Assembly: GCF_936943645.1 (NCBI RefSeq)
Contig: NZ_CAKZJO010000110.1
Span: 1-38,357, forward strand
DNA length: 38,357 bases
Reading direction: 5' to 3'
From: an uncultured Bradyrhizobium sp.
Lineage (GTDB): Bacteria > Pseudomonadota > Alphaproteobacteria > Rhizobiales > Xanthobacteraceae
Below the pieces are notes generated by a model, which did no database searches, was not told the origin of the DNA, and saw nothing but the letters and a program-made list of their open reading frames with translations. Shown here in pieces: positions 31,730 through 38,357 of this stretch; the first letter of the stretch is position 1; each line of letters starts with the position of its first letter. The translations under genes were made by a program, and so were the position numbers.

Positions 31730-32895
31730 GGCTTGAGCCGATGCCGCGCCGACCAGATCAGAGCAGCACCGGCGGCGGCCATCGCCGCCATGGCGTAGTA
31801 CACGCCCTCACCGTAGTGCGCATAGATCGCGCCTGACGCGATCGATGTTGTTGCGCCGAGCAGCCCGTTGCAGGCCGCGTAATAGCCCTGTCCGCGTGCG
31901 ATCTGATGCGAGGGCACACGCTGCACCAGCAGGTTCATGGTGCCGAGGATGGTCATGCCGAAGCTGAAGCCGTGGCCGAGCTGGGCGATCGCGAGCAGCG
32001 CCAGCGGCGGCTCGCTGGCGGTGACGACCCAGCGCACGACGGCGGTCACGCCGCCGATCGCCATCAGCGTGGACGGATGCAGCGAGAAGCGCGGCGACAG
32101 CGCGAACACCACGATCTCGGCAATCACGCCCAGCGTCCAGAGGGCCGCGATGGTCAGCCCGCTGAGGCCATGGAGCTGCCAGTTGATGGCCGAGAAGGTG
32201 TAGAACGCGATGTGACTGCTCTGGATCAGCGCGGCCGATGCGATCACCGCCCAGAAGCCGGCATCGCGCAGCAGCGCCTTGCCGGCCTGCGTACCCGTTG
32301 TCCTTCGTCCATGGTCGTCGAGCGGCCGCAGGCACAGGCTGGCGAGAACCGCAACGACGGCCCAGCCCACGATGACCCAGATCAGGTCGCGCGGCGCGAT
32401 GCTGTCGACGAGATGGCCGCAGGCGAGCGATCCCGCCGCGAAGGCCGCCGAGCCCCACAGCCGCAGGGGACCGTAGTCCAGCCCGTAACGGGCGACACCG
32501 CGCAGCGCGTAGGCGTCGGTCAGCGGCATCGTCGGCGTCCACATCATGCAGGTCAGCGCGTAGATCAGGAACAGCGCCAGCGGCTGCTGCTGCAGACCAA
32601 GGACCGAGAATCCGATCGCCGTCGCCAGCACCGACACCATGATGCCACCGCGAATGGCATGTCGCTTTTCGGCAAAGGCCGTGACTTGCGGCAGCGTGGT
32701 GAAGCGCGTGATTGCCGGCAGCGCGTTGATGAGGCCGATCCAGGCCGCGTCGATGCCGATCGCCTTCAGCCACACCGGAAAGAACGGCATATGCGTGCCC
32801 AGAACCGCGAAGAAGGCCGAGTAGAACAGGGCCAGGTTCACGGCGAATCGCCGTTTCTTTGCTGCCGCGATGGGGATTTGTGATTCGGACTGCAT
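31699..32895 (-). CDS. MFS transporter (HcaT/YcaD-like, PPP family)
   Basis: A 398-residue protein with about twelve membrane segments. The start MQSESQIPIAAAKKRRFAVNLALFYSAFFAVLGTHMPFFPVWLKAIG is typical of the phenylpropionate permease-like MFS_1 group, with LRLWGSAAFAAGSLACG in the first half. An upstream in-frame start at 33183 adds 96 residues of non-membrane sequence that is the antisense of the next gene, so 32895 is chosen. Substrate unknown; family members include putative 3-phenylpropionic acid and nucleoside-like permeases. The 3' end overlaps the dipeptide epimerase gene on the opposite strand, and a link to peptide or cell-wall metabolite uptake is only a guess. Confidence 0.8.
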   Translation of the reverse strand: MQSESQIPIAAAKKRRFAVNLALFYSAFFAVLGTHMPFFPVWLKAIGIDAAWIGLINALPAITRFTTLPQVTAFAEKRHAIRGGIMVSVLATAIGFSVLGLQQQPLALFLIYALTCMMWTPTMPLTDAYALRGVARYGLDYGPLRLWGSAAFAAGSLACGHLVDSIAPRDLIWVIVGWAVVAVLASLCLRPLDDHGRRTTGTQAGKALLRDAGFWAVIASAALIQSSHIAFYTFSAINWQLHGLSGLTIAALWTLGVIAEIVVFALSPRFSLHPSTLMAIGGVTAVVRWVVTASEPPLALLAIAQLGHGFSFGMTILGTMNLLVQRVPSHQIARGQGYYAACNGLLGATTSIASGAIYAHYGEGVYYAMAAMAAAGAALIWSARHRLKPQPHSEASGG

Positions 32896-32970
32896 CAAAC
32901 CAATTGCGATTCGGTCGATATCGTGGTGATCGTTACAATAACGCGCAGTGATTTGCGCGACGAGATCGCC

Positions 32971-34443
32971 ATGGCCAACGAAGCATTCGCCCTTTCGCCC
33001 ATGTCTGCCCGCGCGGCCGAGCCGAACGAGCAGGATTACGACGCGATCCGCGAAGCCTTCATGGAGACCGCACGCGGCCGCTGGTTCCTCGGCGAATACG
33101 CCAAGCGCAACCGCAACGCCGACACGCGCATGGTGCTGGACGCGGTCGCGAAGATCGAAGAAACCCTTGCGGCGCAGCGGCAACCTGTCGTCGAGGATCG
33201 CCTCCCCGAGGCGCTGGTCGAGATCCGCCGCGCCATCCGCGAAGCCGAGACGATCGCGCTTGCAGCGTTCGACCCGGGCGCGATCGAGGCGAGCCTCGCG
33301 CCAATTCCGCGCGGGGTGCGCATCATCAAGGAGATCTCCTGGCGCTGGCGCGAGATCGGCGCCGACGGACGAATCTGCGACCTCATTGATTCGCAGCTTG
33401 CCTCGATCGAGGCCGCCTGCGGGCAGGCCCAGGCCAACGACCCCCGCGTCGAGCTCAGAATTGCCTTCGATCTGCTCAAGGACCGGGTCGAACGGACTGA
33501 CGGCGGCGCAACGCCGCAGGCAGCGCCCCCGGCTCCGGTGCAGGAGGCGCCCTCATTCGTCGCCGAGGCTGCGCCCGTCGAGACCGCGCCCGCGGCGATG
33601 GCGAGTGACGCACCCGCGACTGCAGAAGCACCCGTGGCTTTTACGGAGACGCCGCAGGACGTCGCGGCAGCTGAAGAGCCGGAAGTGGCCGGTGCTGCCG
33701 AAGCGTTTACCGCTGCCGAACCGGCATTGGACGTTGCCGCCGCGCCGGAGATCGCGGCCGAAAGCCAGATCGCTGTCGAAAGCAAAGCCGCTGTGCAGGA
33801 CATGGCGCTCGACGAGGTTGCGCCAGAAGCCGCCGTGCCGGAACAGGCTGCGCTTGAAAGCGTCGCGTTCGAGGAGCCCGCCGCCTCGGTCGCGGAAGGC
33901 GCCGCCGCTGTCGCGGAAGCCGCTGACACATTCGCGCTCGACGCCGCCGCGCAGGCCGAGGACGATGCCGTGCTCGAGGCCATTGCGCTGGAGATGGCTG
34001 CGCCCGATCCGGAGTTCGACGAGATCATCGCAGCGGCCGAGATGGATGCGGCCATTCCGCAGCCAATGGCCGCGGAGGTCGCAGCGCCGATCGCCGCCGA
34101 GCTGCCGGAGCCGGTCGCGCCTCAACCGGTCGCCGCTTCCATGGTGGAAGAACCCACCGCCGAAGCGCCGATCGCAATGGACTCGCTTGCGCGCCTCACC
34201 GACGCCATTGCGGAAGCTGCCGCCGAAGTGATGGAGCAGCCGGCCCCGGCGATGGCAGCGACGGCCAATTTCGCCGCAGCGCCGGTCACGCCGCTGCCCA
34301 CGCCCTCGCCCGTCCCGGAGCCCTCGCTCGGCGCGACCATCCTCGCCAGCGGTATCCTGCAGAAGCCCCGCACGCCGGCCAACGATCCCCTCGCCCCGAT
34401 CCGCCGCATGACCCAGGCCGAGAAGATCGCGTTCTTTTCGTAA
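32971..34443 (+). CDS. Protein of unknown function with conserved N-terminal domain and long Ala/Glu/Pro-rich tail
   Basis: A 490-residue protein. Residues 20-185 look folded and helical: DYDAIREAFMETARGRWFLGEYAKRNRNADTRMVLDAVAKIEETL, then RRAIREAETIALAAF and IKEISWRWREIGADGRICDLIDSQLASIEAAC. I recall this domain from many rhizobial hypothetical proteins. Residues about 190-460 are low-complexity Ala/Glu/Pro/Val, acidic and probably disordered. The C-terminus has a short conserved-looking motif, PLAPIRRMTQAEKIAFFS. No signal peptide is seen, so it is probably cytoplasmic. The start at 32971 is preferred over an in-frame GTG at 32923. A small gene follows after 8 bp. Function unknown. Confidence 0.7.
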   Translation: MANEAFALSPMSARAAEPNEQDYDAIREAFMETARGRWFLGEYAKRNRNADTRMVLDAVAKIEETLAAQRQPVVEDRLPEALVEIRRAIREAETIALAAFDPGAIEASLAPIPRGVRIIKEISWRWREIGADGRICDLIDSQLASIEAACGQAQANDPRVELRIAFDLLKDRVERTDGGATPQAAPPAPVQEAPSFVAEAAPVETAPAAMASDAPATAEAPVAFTETPQDVAAAEEPEVAGAAEAFTAAEPALDVAAAPEIAAESQIAVESKAAVQDMALDEVAPEAAVPEQAALESVAFEEPAASVAEGAAAVAEAADTFALDAAAQAEDDAVLEAIALEMAAPDPEFDEIIAAAEMDAAIPQPMAAEVAAPIAAELPEPVAPQPVAASMVEEPTAEAPIAMDSLARLTDAIAEAAAEVMEQPAPAMAATANFAAAPVTPLPTPSPVPEPSLGATILASGILQKPRTPANDPLAPIRRMTQAEKIAFFS

Positions 34444-34451
34444 GCGCAACC

Positions 34452-34805
34452 ATGCTCCCGAGCGAAAGCACCCTCACCCTCTGGCGCCCGGTCGGACCGA
34501 AGGAGCTTGAGCTGATCCAACAATCCGGCATGCGCACGTTTCCGCCGCGCCTGCCGGACCAGCCAATCTTCTATCCAGTGCTGACCGAAGACTACGCCAT
34601 CAAGATCGCACGAGACTGGAATGTGCCGGCGAGTGGAGCGGGATTCGTGACACGTTTTGAGGTCAGGAGCGACTTTATCGCGAAGTACGACGTGCAGGAG
34701 GCCGGCGGACGCTCACACCTCGAATATTGGATTCCGGCCGAAGAGCTCGACGCCTTCAACGCCGCGATCGTTGGCCTGATCGAGGTCGTTCGCAGCTTCC
34801 CCTAG
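34452..34805 (+). CDS. Small conserved protein of unknown function (homologues often labelled ADP-ribosylation/crystallin J1)
   Basis: A 117-residue protein, MLPSESTLTLWRPVGPKELELIQQSGMRTFPPRLPDQPIFYPVLTEDYA through VGLIEVVRSFP. As I recall, similar small proteins in rhizobia carry the annotation ADP-ribosylation/crystallin J1, but no ADP-ribosylglycohydrolase motif is visible and the protein is far too short for that enzyme. The TLWRPVGPKELELI start and HLEYWIPAEELDAFN end are distinctive. It starts 8 bp after the preceding gene, so the two are probably co-transcribed. No signal peptide or membrane segment. Confidence 0.65.
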   Translation: MLPSESTLTLWRPVGPKELELIQQSGMRTFPPRLPDQPIFYPVLTEDYAIKIARDWNVPASGAGFVTRFEVRSDFIAKYDVQEAGGRSHLEYWIPAEELDAFNAAIVGLIEVVRSFP

Positions 34806-34809
34806 CCCA

Positions 34810-35169
34810 TCATCCGCAATTCCACACCGCGCCGATCGGCGTGCGCGTCCAGCACGGGCCGAAGCTGCCGCCATTGTAGCGACCGCCGTTGAAGCCGGGG
34901 CGGCCGAAATAGTGCCACTCGCCGTCCCAGCGGTAGTATTGCGGAACCGGATCGATGTACCAGTGGCGGCGGTCGTTGCGCGCGAGGCGCCGCATCGCGT
35001 CCTTTTGCTTGTAGAGCGGGAGGCTGTTGCTCAGCGGCTGACGATAGCCCGGCAGGAAGCCGTAGCCCTTCCAGACCGGCTTGGGACGCTTTTGCGCGGG
35101 CTCAGCAGACGCGACAGCGGGCAGCAGCGACAGGATGACAGCAACGAATAGACACAGAGGGCGAGACAT
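34810..35169 (-). CDS. Small exported protein of unknown function
   Basis: A 119-residue protein with signal peptide MSRPLCLFVAVILSLLPAVASA. The mature part is basic and aromatic: KPVWKGYGFLPGYRQPLSNS, DRRHWYIDPVPQYYRWDGEWHYFGRPGFNGGRYNGGSFGPCWTRTPIGAVWNCG. It has two cysteines near the C-terminus that may form a disulfide. Gly/Tyr/Trp-rich exported proteins of this kind are common in Bradyrhizobium and of unknown function. The start at 35169 gives the signal peptide; the in-frame 35205 would place 12 residues in front of it. Confidence 0.7.
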   Translation of the reverse strand: MSRPLCLFVAVILSLLPAVASAEPAQKRPKPVWKGYGFLPGYRQPLSNSLPLYKQKDAMRRLARNDRRHWYIDPVPQYYRWDGEWHYFGRPGFNGGRYNGGSFGPCWTRTPIGAVWNCG

Positions 35170-35318
35170 GGACCGACCATAGACAGTCAGTTCCCATCGC
35201 GCCATTCAAATTCGAGTACGGGACGTTTCGCCGCTTCTGCCGGGCAGGCGCACTCGATAAGCTCGCAACGCGCGGCATGAGCGCGGCGCGAACCGCTTGC
35301 AAGTTCCGGAGTGACCTG

Positions 35319-35711
35319 ATGTCTGAGAGCCCGCGCGTCGGCGCCTTCGCGATCGTACCCAGTAACGATCTGCCCGCGGCAATTCCGTTCTGGGAGCGTC
35401 TCGGCTTTGCGCGCAGTGGCGGCGATGACGGCTATGTCATCATGACCGGCTGGGGATGCGAGGTGCATCTCACCCAAGCCGGCGACGGCCCATGGCGCGT
35501 GCCCGAGCACAACCCCTTCGGCATCTTCATTCGCACGCCGGAGGTCGAAGCCATTGCCGCGCGCGTCGACGATCTCGTTATCCGGCCCGGCGGCGTGCTG
35601 CGTCACCGCGAATGGGGCATGTATGAGGTCGGCATCAACGGCCCTGACGGCCTGCTCGTCCGGATCGGCTGGCCCTCGGAGCTGATGCGAGCCTCTGTTG
35701 TTGGAGCATGA
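35319..35711 (+). CDS. VOC superfamily (glyoxalase/bleomycin-resistance-like) protein
   Basis: A 130-residue protein with one VOC fold: VGAFAIVPSNDLPAAIPFWERLGFARSGGDDGYVIMTGWGCEVHLTQ, then PFGIFIRTPEVEAIAARVDDL and EWGMYEVGINGPDGLLVRIGWPSE. The pattern is that of bleomycin-resistance-like VOC proteins, which bind or modify small molecules, usually as dimers. A complete set of metal ligands is not evident, so it may be a binding protein. GGAG lies seven bases before the ATG at 35319. It ends just before a family E repeat. Substrate unknown. Confidence 0.8.
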   Translation: MSESPRVGAFAIVPSNDLPAAIPFWERLGFARSGGDDGYVIMTGWGCEVHLTQAGDGPWRVPEHNPFGIFIRTPEVEAIAARVDDLVIRPGGVLRHREWGMYEVGINGPDGLLVRIGWPSELMRASVVGA

Positions 35712-35752
35712 TCTTGTCGGAAAACCGCTGCACACTTTTCCGGATCATGCTC
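35704..35752. repeat. Palindromic intergenic repeat, family E
   Basis: GAGCATGATC (35704-35713) pairs with GATCATGCTC (35743-35752), and inside it CGGAAAA (35718-35724) with TTTTCCG (35736-35742). The inner part, GGAAAACCGCTGCACACTTTTCC, is a well-known rhizobial intergenic motif. It overlaps the 3' ends of both the VOC gene and the fucU-like gene, and its right edge forms part of the latter's stop codon. Confidence 0.85.
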
Positions 35753-36195
35753 TAGCTGATCACGCCCTTCCTGATCAGGAAGCAGCCGTAGCCCCTGCTG
35801 TCGCCGACCTGCACCACGCCAAAGCCAGCGGCGGCCGCGCGATAGAAATCCGGCCGCGACAGCTTGCCGGGACGGACGGCGCTGCCATTGGCGCGTTCGA
35901 TCTCGGCCAGCACCGCGCGCTGCACGTCGGGCACGCGGTCGGGATCGTCGACCGGCGCCATCACGCGCACCGGGTCGGGATCGAAATCGTCGAGCGGATA
36001 GACCGACATGATGGCGCGGACGGCCGTCTGCATCGTCATGCCCGGCAGCTGGATCAGGCGCTGCGACGATGTCGAGCGGGCGATGTGCGTCGCCGGGTGG
36101 TTGGCGTCGACGACCACGAGATCGTCGCCGTGGCCCATGGACGCCAGCAGCCAGAGCAGGTCGGGCGTGAGGATCGGATCGATCGATTTCAGCAT
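35752..36195 (-). CDS. RbsD/FucU family sugar mutarotase
   Basis: A 147-residue protein of the RbsD/FucU fold. The start LKSIDPILTPDLLWLLASMGHGDDLVVVDANHPA contains His22 and Asp30 of the active site. GMTMQTAVRAIMSVYPLDDFDPDPV and a terminal YGCFLIRKGVIS complete the pattern. FucU interconverts alpha and beta L-fucose and RbsD the ribose ring forms. The length and GHGD-VVVDANHP resemble FucU. No fucose or ribose catabolic genes are adjacent. The stop codon TAG (35752-35754) coincides with the edge of a family E repeat. Confidence 0.85.
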   Translation of the reverse strand: MLKSIDPILTPDLLWLLASMGHGDDLVVVDANHPATHIARSTSSQRLIQLPGMTMQTAVRAIMSVYPLDDFDPDPVRVMAPVDDPDRVPDVQRAVLAEIERANGSAVRPGKLSRPDFYRAAAAGFGVVQVGDSRGYGCFLIRKGVIS

Positions 36196-36209
36196 GTGAC
36201 GCGGTTCCC

Positions 36210-36223
36210 TTAGCGATCGCTAA
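36210..36223. promoter_or_regulatory. 14-bp perfect palindrome upstream of the fucU-like gene
   Basis: TTAGCGATCGCTAA, a perfect palindrome 15 bp before the fucU-like start (36195) on the minus strand. Its position between the probable promoter and the start codon suits a repressor operator. No family assignment is possible. Confidence 0.35.
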
Positions 36224-36238
36224 CCCTAGCGGGTTCCC

Positions 36239-36258
36239 AGCGTGATTCAGATCACGCT
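36239..36258. promoter_or_regulatory. Candidate CRP/FNR-family binding site
   Basis: AGCGTGATTCAGATCACGCT: perfect 8 bp arms around TCAG. The core GTGA-N6-TCAC is the CRP-type half-site pair; the TGAT-N4-ATCA reading resembles FNR/FixK boxes. It is about 100 bp upstream of the caspase-like gene and 44 bp upstream of the divergent fucU-like gene, so it could serve either. Confidence 0.5.
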
Positions 36259-36358
36259 TGGCTAGCATGGTGAGAGGGATCACGGAGTTCAAGCTCGAAC
36301 GCGGCGAGGCTTCACGGCAACCAATCTCGCATCGAGATCAGTGCCAAAGGAGCACGCC

Positions 36359-38158
36359 ATGTTCCGCCTAAAGCCTTTGCTGATGACAGCCGGCCTCGTG
36401 GGAAGCCTGTTCGGCTTCGCCTGCGGCCCCGTTTCCGCGCAAGTCGCCCCGGTCGAGCCCGCCCCCTCCGCGCTGCAGGGCCCGGAGCAACGGGTTGCGC
36501 TGGTGATCGGCAATTCGAACTACCAGAACGCCCCGCAGCTCGCCAATCCCGACAATGACGCGCAGTCGATGGCGCAGTTCCTGAACTCCGCCGGCTTCGA
36601 GGTGGTTGCCGCCACCGACCTCACCCAGAACGACATGCTCCGTGTGGTGCAGGATTTCTCCGCCAAGGTTTCGGCCCGCGGCCCGAACACGGTGGCGATG
36701 GTCTATTACGCCGGCCACGGCGTGCAGCTCGCCGGTGAGAACTATCTCGTTCCCGTCGATGCGAAGGTCTCCAACCCGACCGAGCTCGTCAGCAATTCGG
36801 TGCGGCTCGTCGACGTGATGTCGACGCTGGAGACGATCCCGAGCCGCATGCGCATCGTCATCCTCGATGCCTGCCGCAACAACCCTTTCCCGACCGTCAA
36901 TGACGCCGGCCGCGGCCTTGCCATCGTCGATGCGCCGAACGGCTCGATCGTCGGTTACTCCACTGCGCCGGGCGCTGAAGCACTCGACGGCACGGGCGGC
37001 CACAGCCCCTATACGCAAGCCTTCCTGAATGTCGCACGCGAGCCGAACGTCCCGATCGAGCAGCTGTTCAAGCGCGTGCGCCTGCAGGTGAACCAGACCA
37101 CCAGCGGCGCGCAGATCCCGTGGGAAAGCTCCTCGCTCACCAGCGATTTCACCTTCTTCGGTGACACCGCTGTCGCCGCCAACCGCGCGCCGGTGAATAC
37201 GCCGGTGGTGCAGATGGCCTCCAACCTGCCGAGCCGCTCGACCCGTCAGGCCTATGACTACGTCGTGTCCGAGGGACGCCCGGAATATTATCAGGAATTC
37301 ATCCAGATGTATCCGCACGACCCGCTGTGCGACCACGTCCGCTGGCTGCTGAACAACATCCTGCTGTCGCAGGCCTGGCACAAGGCGGTGCTCGTGAACT
37401 CGCCGCTCGGCTACAAGACCTTCTACGACAGCTATGGCAACAGCCCCTATGCGCAGATGGCACTGAAGCTGCAGACGCAGCCGAAGCAGATCCCCCTGAT
37501 GCAGGCGACCAAGTTCCTGGCGCCGCAGAACATTGCTCCGACCTTCAAGATCGGCAATCTCGGCCAGCCCAAATACATGCCGCTGCAGCAGGGCAATAAT
37601 GGTGGCCAGATCAACGGCAACCTCCCGGTCGTGCAGAAGCTGGGCGACAGCAACGGCAAGCTCGGCAATGGCGGCCAGATCGTCAACCTGCCCTCCGGTA
37701 ACAACAACCAGCCGGGCCAGCAGAACGGCACGCCGTCGCAGACCCCGGGCAAGATCGTCACCCTGCCCGCGCCGACCAACACCACCACCAACAATGGCGG
37801 CAGCGGCAAGATCGTGACCCTGCCGGCGACCAACAGCAAGCCGGATGGCGGCAACGCCAACGGCAAGCCGGGCAAGATCGTGAGCATGCCGGTGAACGTC
37901 GGCAAGGGCGGCACGAATGTCGAGACCAAGCCGGTCAATGTTCAGACGCAGAACAACCCGATCCGCGTCAACAACGGCGTGAAGATCAACAACAACCCGG
38001 TGAACAAGCTGCAGGTTCAGAACAACGTCCAGAACAACAACCGCCCGCAGTTCAACACCACCAACCGCATGGTCAACAGCAACAACAACTTCCGCCAGTC
38101 GATGAACCAGTCGCAGGGCAATGGCGGCGGCAACAATCATCGCGGCTTCATGCGCTGA
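36359..38158 (+). CDS. Exported caspase-like (C14/orthocaspase) protein with Asn/Gly-rich tail
   Basis: A 599-residue protein. Signal peptide about 1-27 (LLMTAGLVGSLFGFACGPVSA). Caspase-like p20 domain about 43-270: RVALVIGNSNYQNAPQLANPDNDAQSMAQFL, catalytic His120 in VYYAGHGVQ, catalytic Cys172 in ILDACRNNPF, and the IVGYSTAPGAEALDG segment. A linker domain (about 295-400) has SRSTRQAYDYVVSEGRPEYYQEFIQMYPHDP. The tail (about 400-599) is Asn/Gly/Gln-rich with repeated GKIVTLP/GQIVNLP motifs and ends in NNNFRQSMNQSQGNGGGNNHRGFMR. Both catalytic residues are present, so activity (probably after Arg or Lys, as for orthocaspases) is possible. AAAGGAG lies seven bases before the ATG. A CRP-like palindrome lies upstream. 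Confidence 0.85.
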   Translation: MFRLKPLLMTAGLVGSLFGFACGPVSAQVAPVEPAPSALQGPEQRVALVIGNSNYQNAPQLANPDNDAQSMAQFLNSAGFEVVAATDLTQNDMLRVVQDFSAKVSARGPNTVAMVYYAGHGVQLAGENYLVPVDAKVSNPTELVSNSVRLVDVMSTLETIPSRMRIVILDACRNNPFPTVNDAGRGLAIVDAPNGSIVGYSTAPGAEALDGTGGHSPYTQAFLNVAREPNVPIEQLFKRVRLQVNQTTSGAQIPWESSSLTSDFTFFGDTAVAANRAPVNTPVVQMASNLPSRSTRQAYDYVVSEGRPEYYQEFIQMYPHDPLCDHVRWLLNNILLSQAWHKAVLVNSPLGYKTFYDSYGNSPYAQMALKLQTQPKQIPLMQATKFLAPQNIAPTFKIGNLGQPKYMPLQQGNNGGQINGNLPVVQKLGDSNGKLGNGGQIVNLPSGNNNQPGQQNGTPSQTPGKIVTLPAPTNTTTNNGGSGKIVTLPATNSKPDGGNANGKPGKIVSMPVNVGKGGTNVETKPVNVQTQNNPIRVNNGVKINNNPVNKLQVQNNVQNNNRPQFNTTNRMVNSNNNFRQSMNQSQGNGGGNNHRGFMR

Positions 38159-38177
38159 TTGGACGAGGAAGGTGCGC

Positions 38178-38300
38178 TCCCTCCCCCGCTTGCGGGGGAG
38201 GGTTGGGGAGAGGGTTTCTGCGCAACGGGACGATCCCCAGGAGAAAACAGCCCCCACCCGGCGCTACGCGCCGACCTCCCCCGCAAGCGGGAGAGGTTGC
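38178..38300. repeat. Palindromic intergenic repeat, family F
   Basis: CTCCCTCCCCCGCTTGCGGG at 38178 and following is itself a hairpin (CCCCCGC-TT-GCGGGGG) and reappears inverted as CCTCCCCCGCAAGCGGGAGAGG at about 38275-38297. Between them are GGTTGGGGAGAGGG and CCCCCACCCGGCGCTACGCGCC. The block follows the caspase-like stop by about 20 bp. The last bases of the window start an ATG at 38341 (MKKGQ), which could begin another gene but is too short to judge. Confidence 0.75.
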
Positions 38301-38357
38301 ACCGAGCCAGCGGAGAGTTCGTTCCACAAGATCGACAAACATGAAGAAGGGGCAGAG

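Noticed and set aside
34452..34805. ADP-ribosylglycohydrolase function suggested by recalled annotations
   Set aside because: The protein is only 117 residues long and lacks the metal-binding acidic motifs of that enzyme family, so the label is mentioned but not adopted.

Overview
The window looks like chromosomal DNA of a Rhizobiales alphaproteobacterium, most likely Bradyrhizobium or a close relative. The DNA is GC-rich (about two thirds by eye). It carries several families of palindromic intergenic repeats that I associate with Bradyrhizobium genomes. The proteins are of rhizobial type: a TrxR-like ferredoxin-NADP reductase without redox cysteines, a giant apolipoprotein-like polar-growth protein, an MlaE with a fused STAS domain, and a MipA/OmpV porin beside a two-component system. 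I see no tRNA, rRNA, CRISPR array, insertion sequence or phage gene.

Layout. 1-666: a fragment of a NodT-type outer-membrane efflux protein abuts, at a ~20 bp junction, a truncated antisense YciE-like (DUF892) stress gene. This is either a natural recombination scar or an assembly chimera. 1095-4217: a YbhN-type membrane protein and a large exported SGNH hydrolase. 4555-12507: a complete aldarate module made of a GudP-like transporter, a LysR regulator, KdgD, GudD, alpha-ketoglutarate semialdehyde dehydrogenase and GarD. Together these convert D-glucarate and galactarate to alpha-ketoglutarate. 12511-16992: an outer-membrane MipA protein and an exported partner, divergent from an OmpR-type regulator and histidine kinase, then small exported proteins. 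17046-20382: two exported proteins, ferredoxin-NADP reductase, a hotdog thioesterase and a [2Fe-2S] ferredoxin. 20547-27032: an Hpt phosphotransfer protein divergent from a 1903-residue coiled-coil membrane protein that resembles GROWTH POLE RING protein (GPR) of Agrobacterium. 27121-32895: an orphan gene, an Mla-type lipid transporter (MlaE, MlaF, MlaD), a dipeptide epimerase and an MFS transporter. 32971-38158: a Glu/Ala/Pro-rich protein, a small unknown protein, small exported and VOC proteins, a RbsD/FucU mutarotase, and an exported caspase-like protein with an Asn-rich tail.

The most interesting parts are regulatory or architectural. (1) The GPR-like protein has six 22-residue and eight 44-residue tandem repeats, which is apolipoprotein periodicity. 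The Hpt/GPR intergenic region carries a TTAA-N7-TTAA (CtrA-type) box. (2) Two pairs of 11-bp direct repeats lie between mipA and the response-regulator gene, as expected for OmpR-family operators. (3) A GCATCGRTCGATA-like element occurs upstream of the transporter, the LysR gene and kdgD, suggesting one regulon. (4) A perfect GGAAC-N16-CGTT element lies upstream of the YciE-like gene, matching general-stress EcfG promoters. (5) A CRP/FNR-type palindrome lies upstream of the caspase-like gene. All identifications come from reading the sequence and recalled family knowledge; no database search was run.
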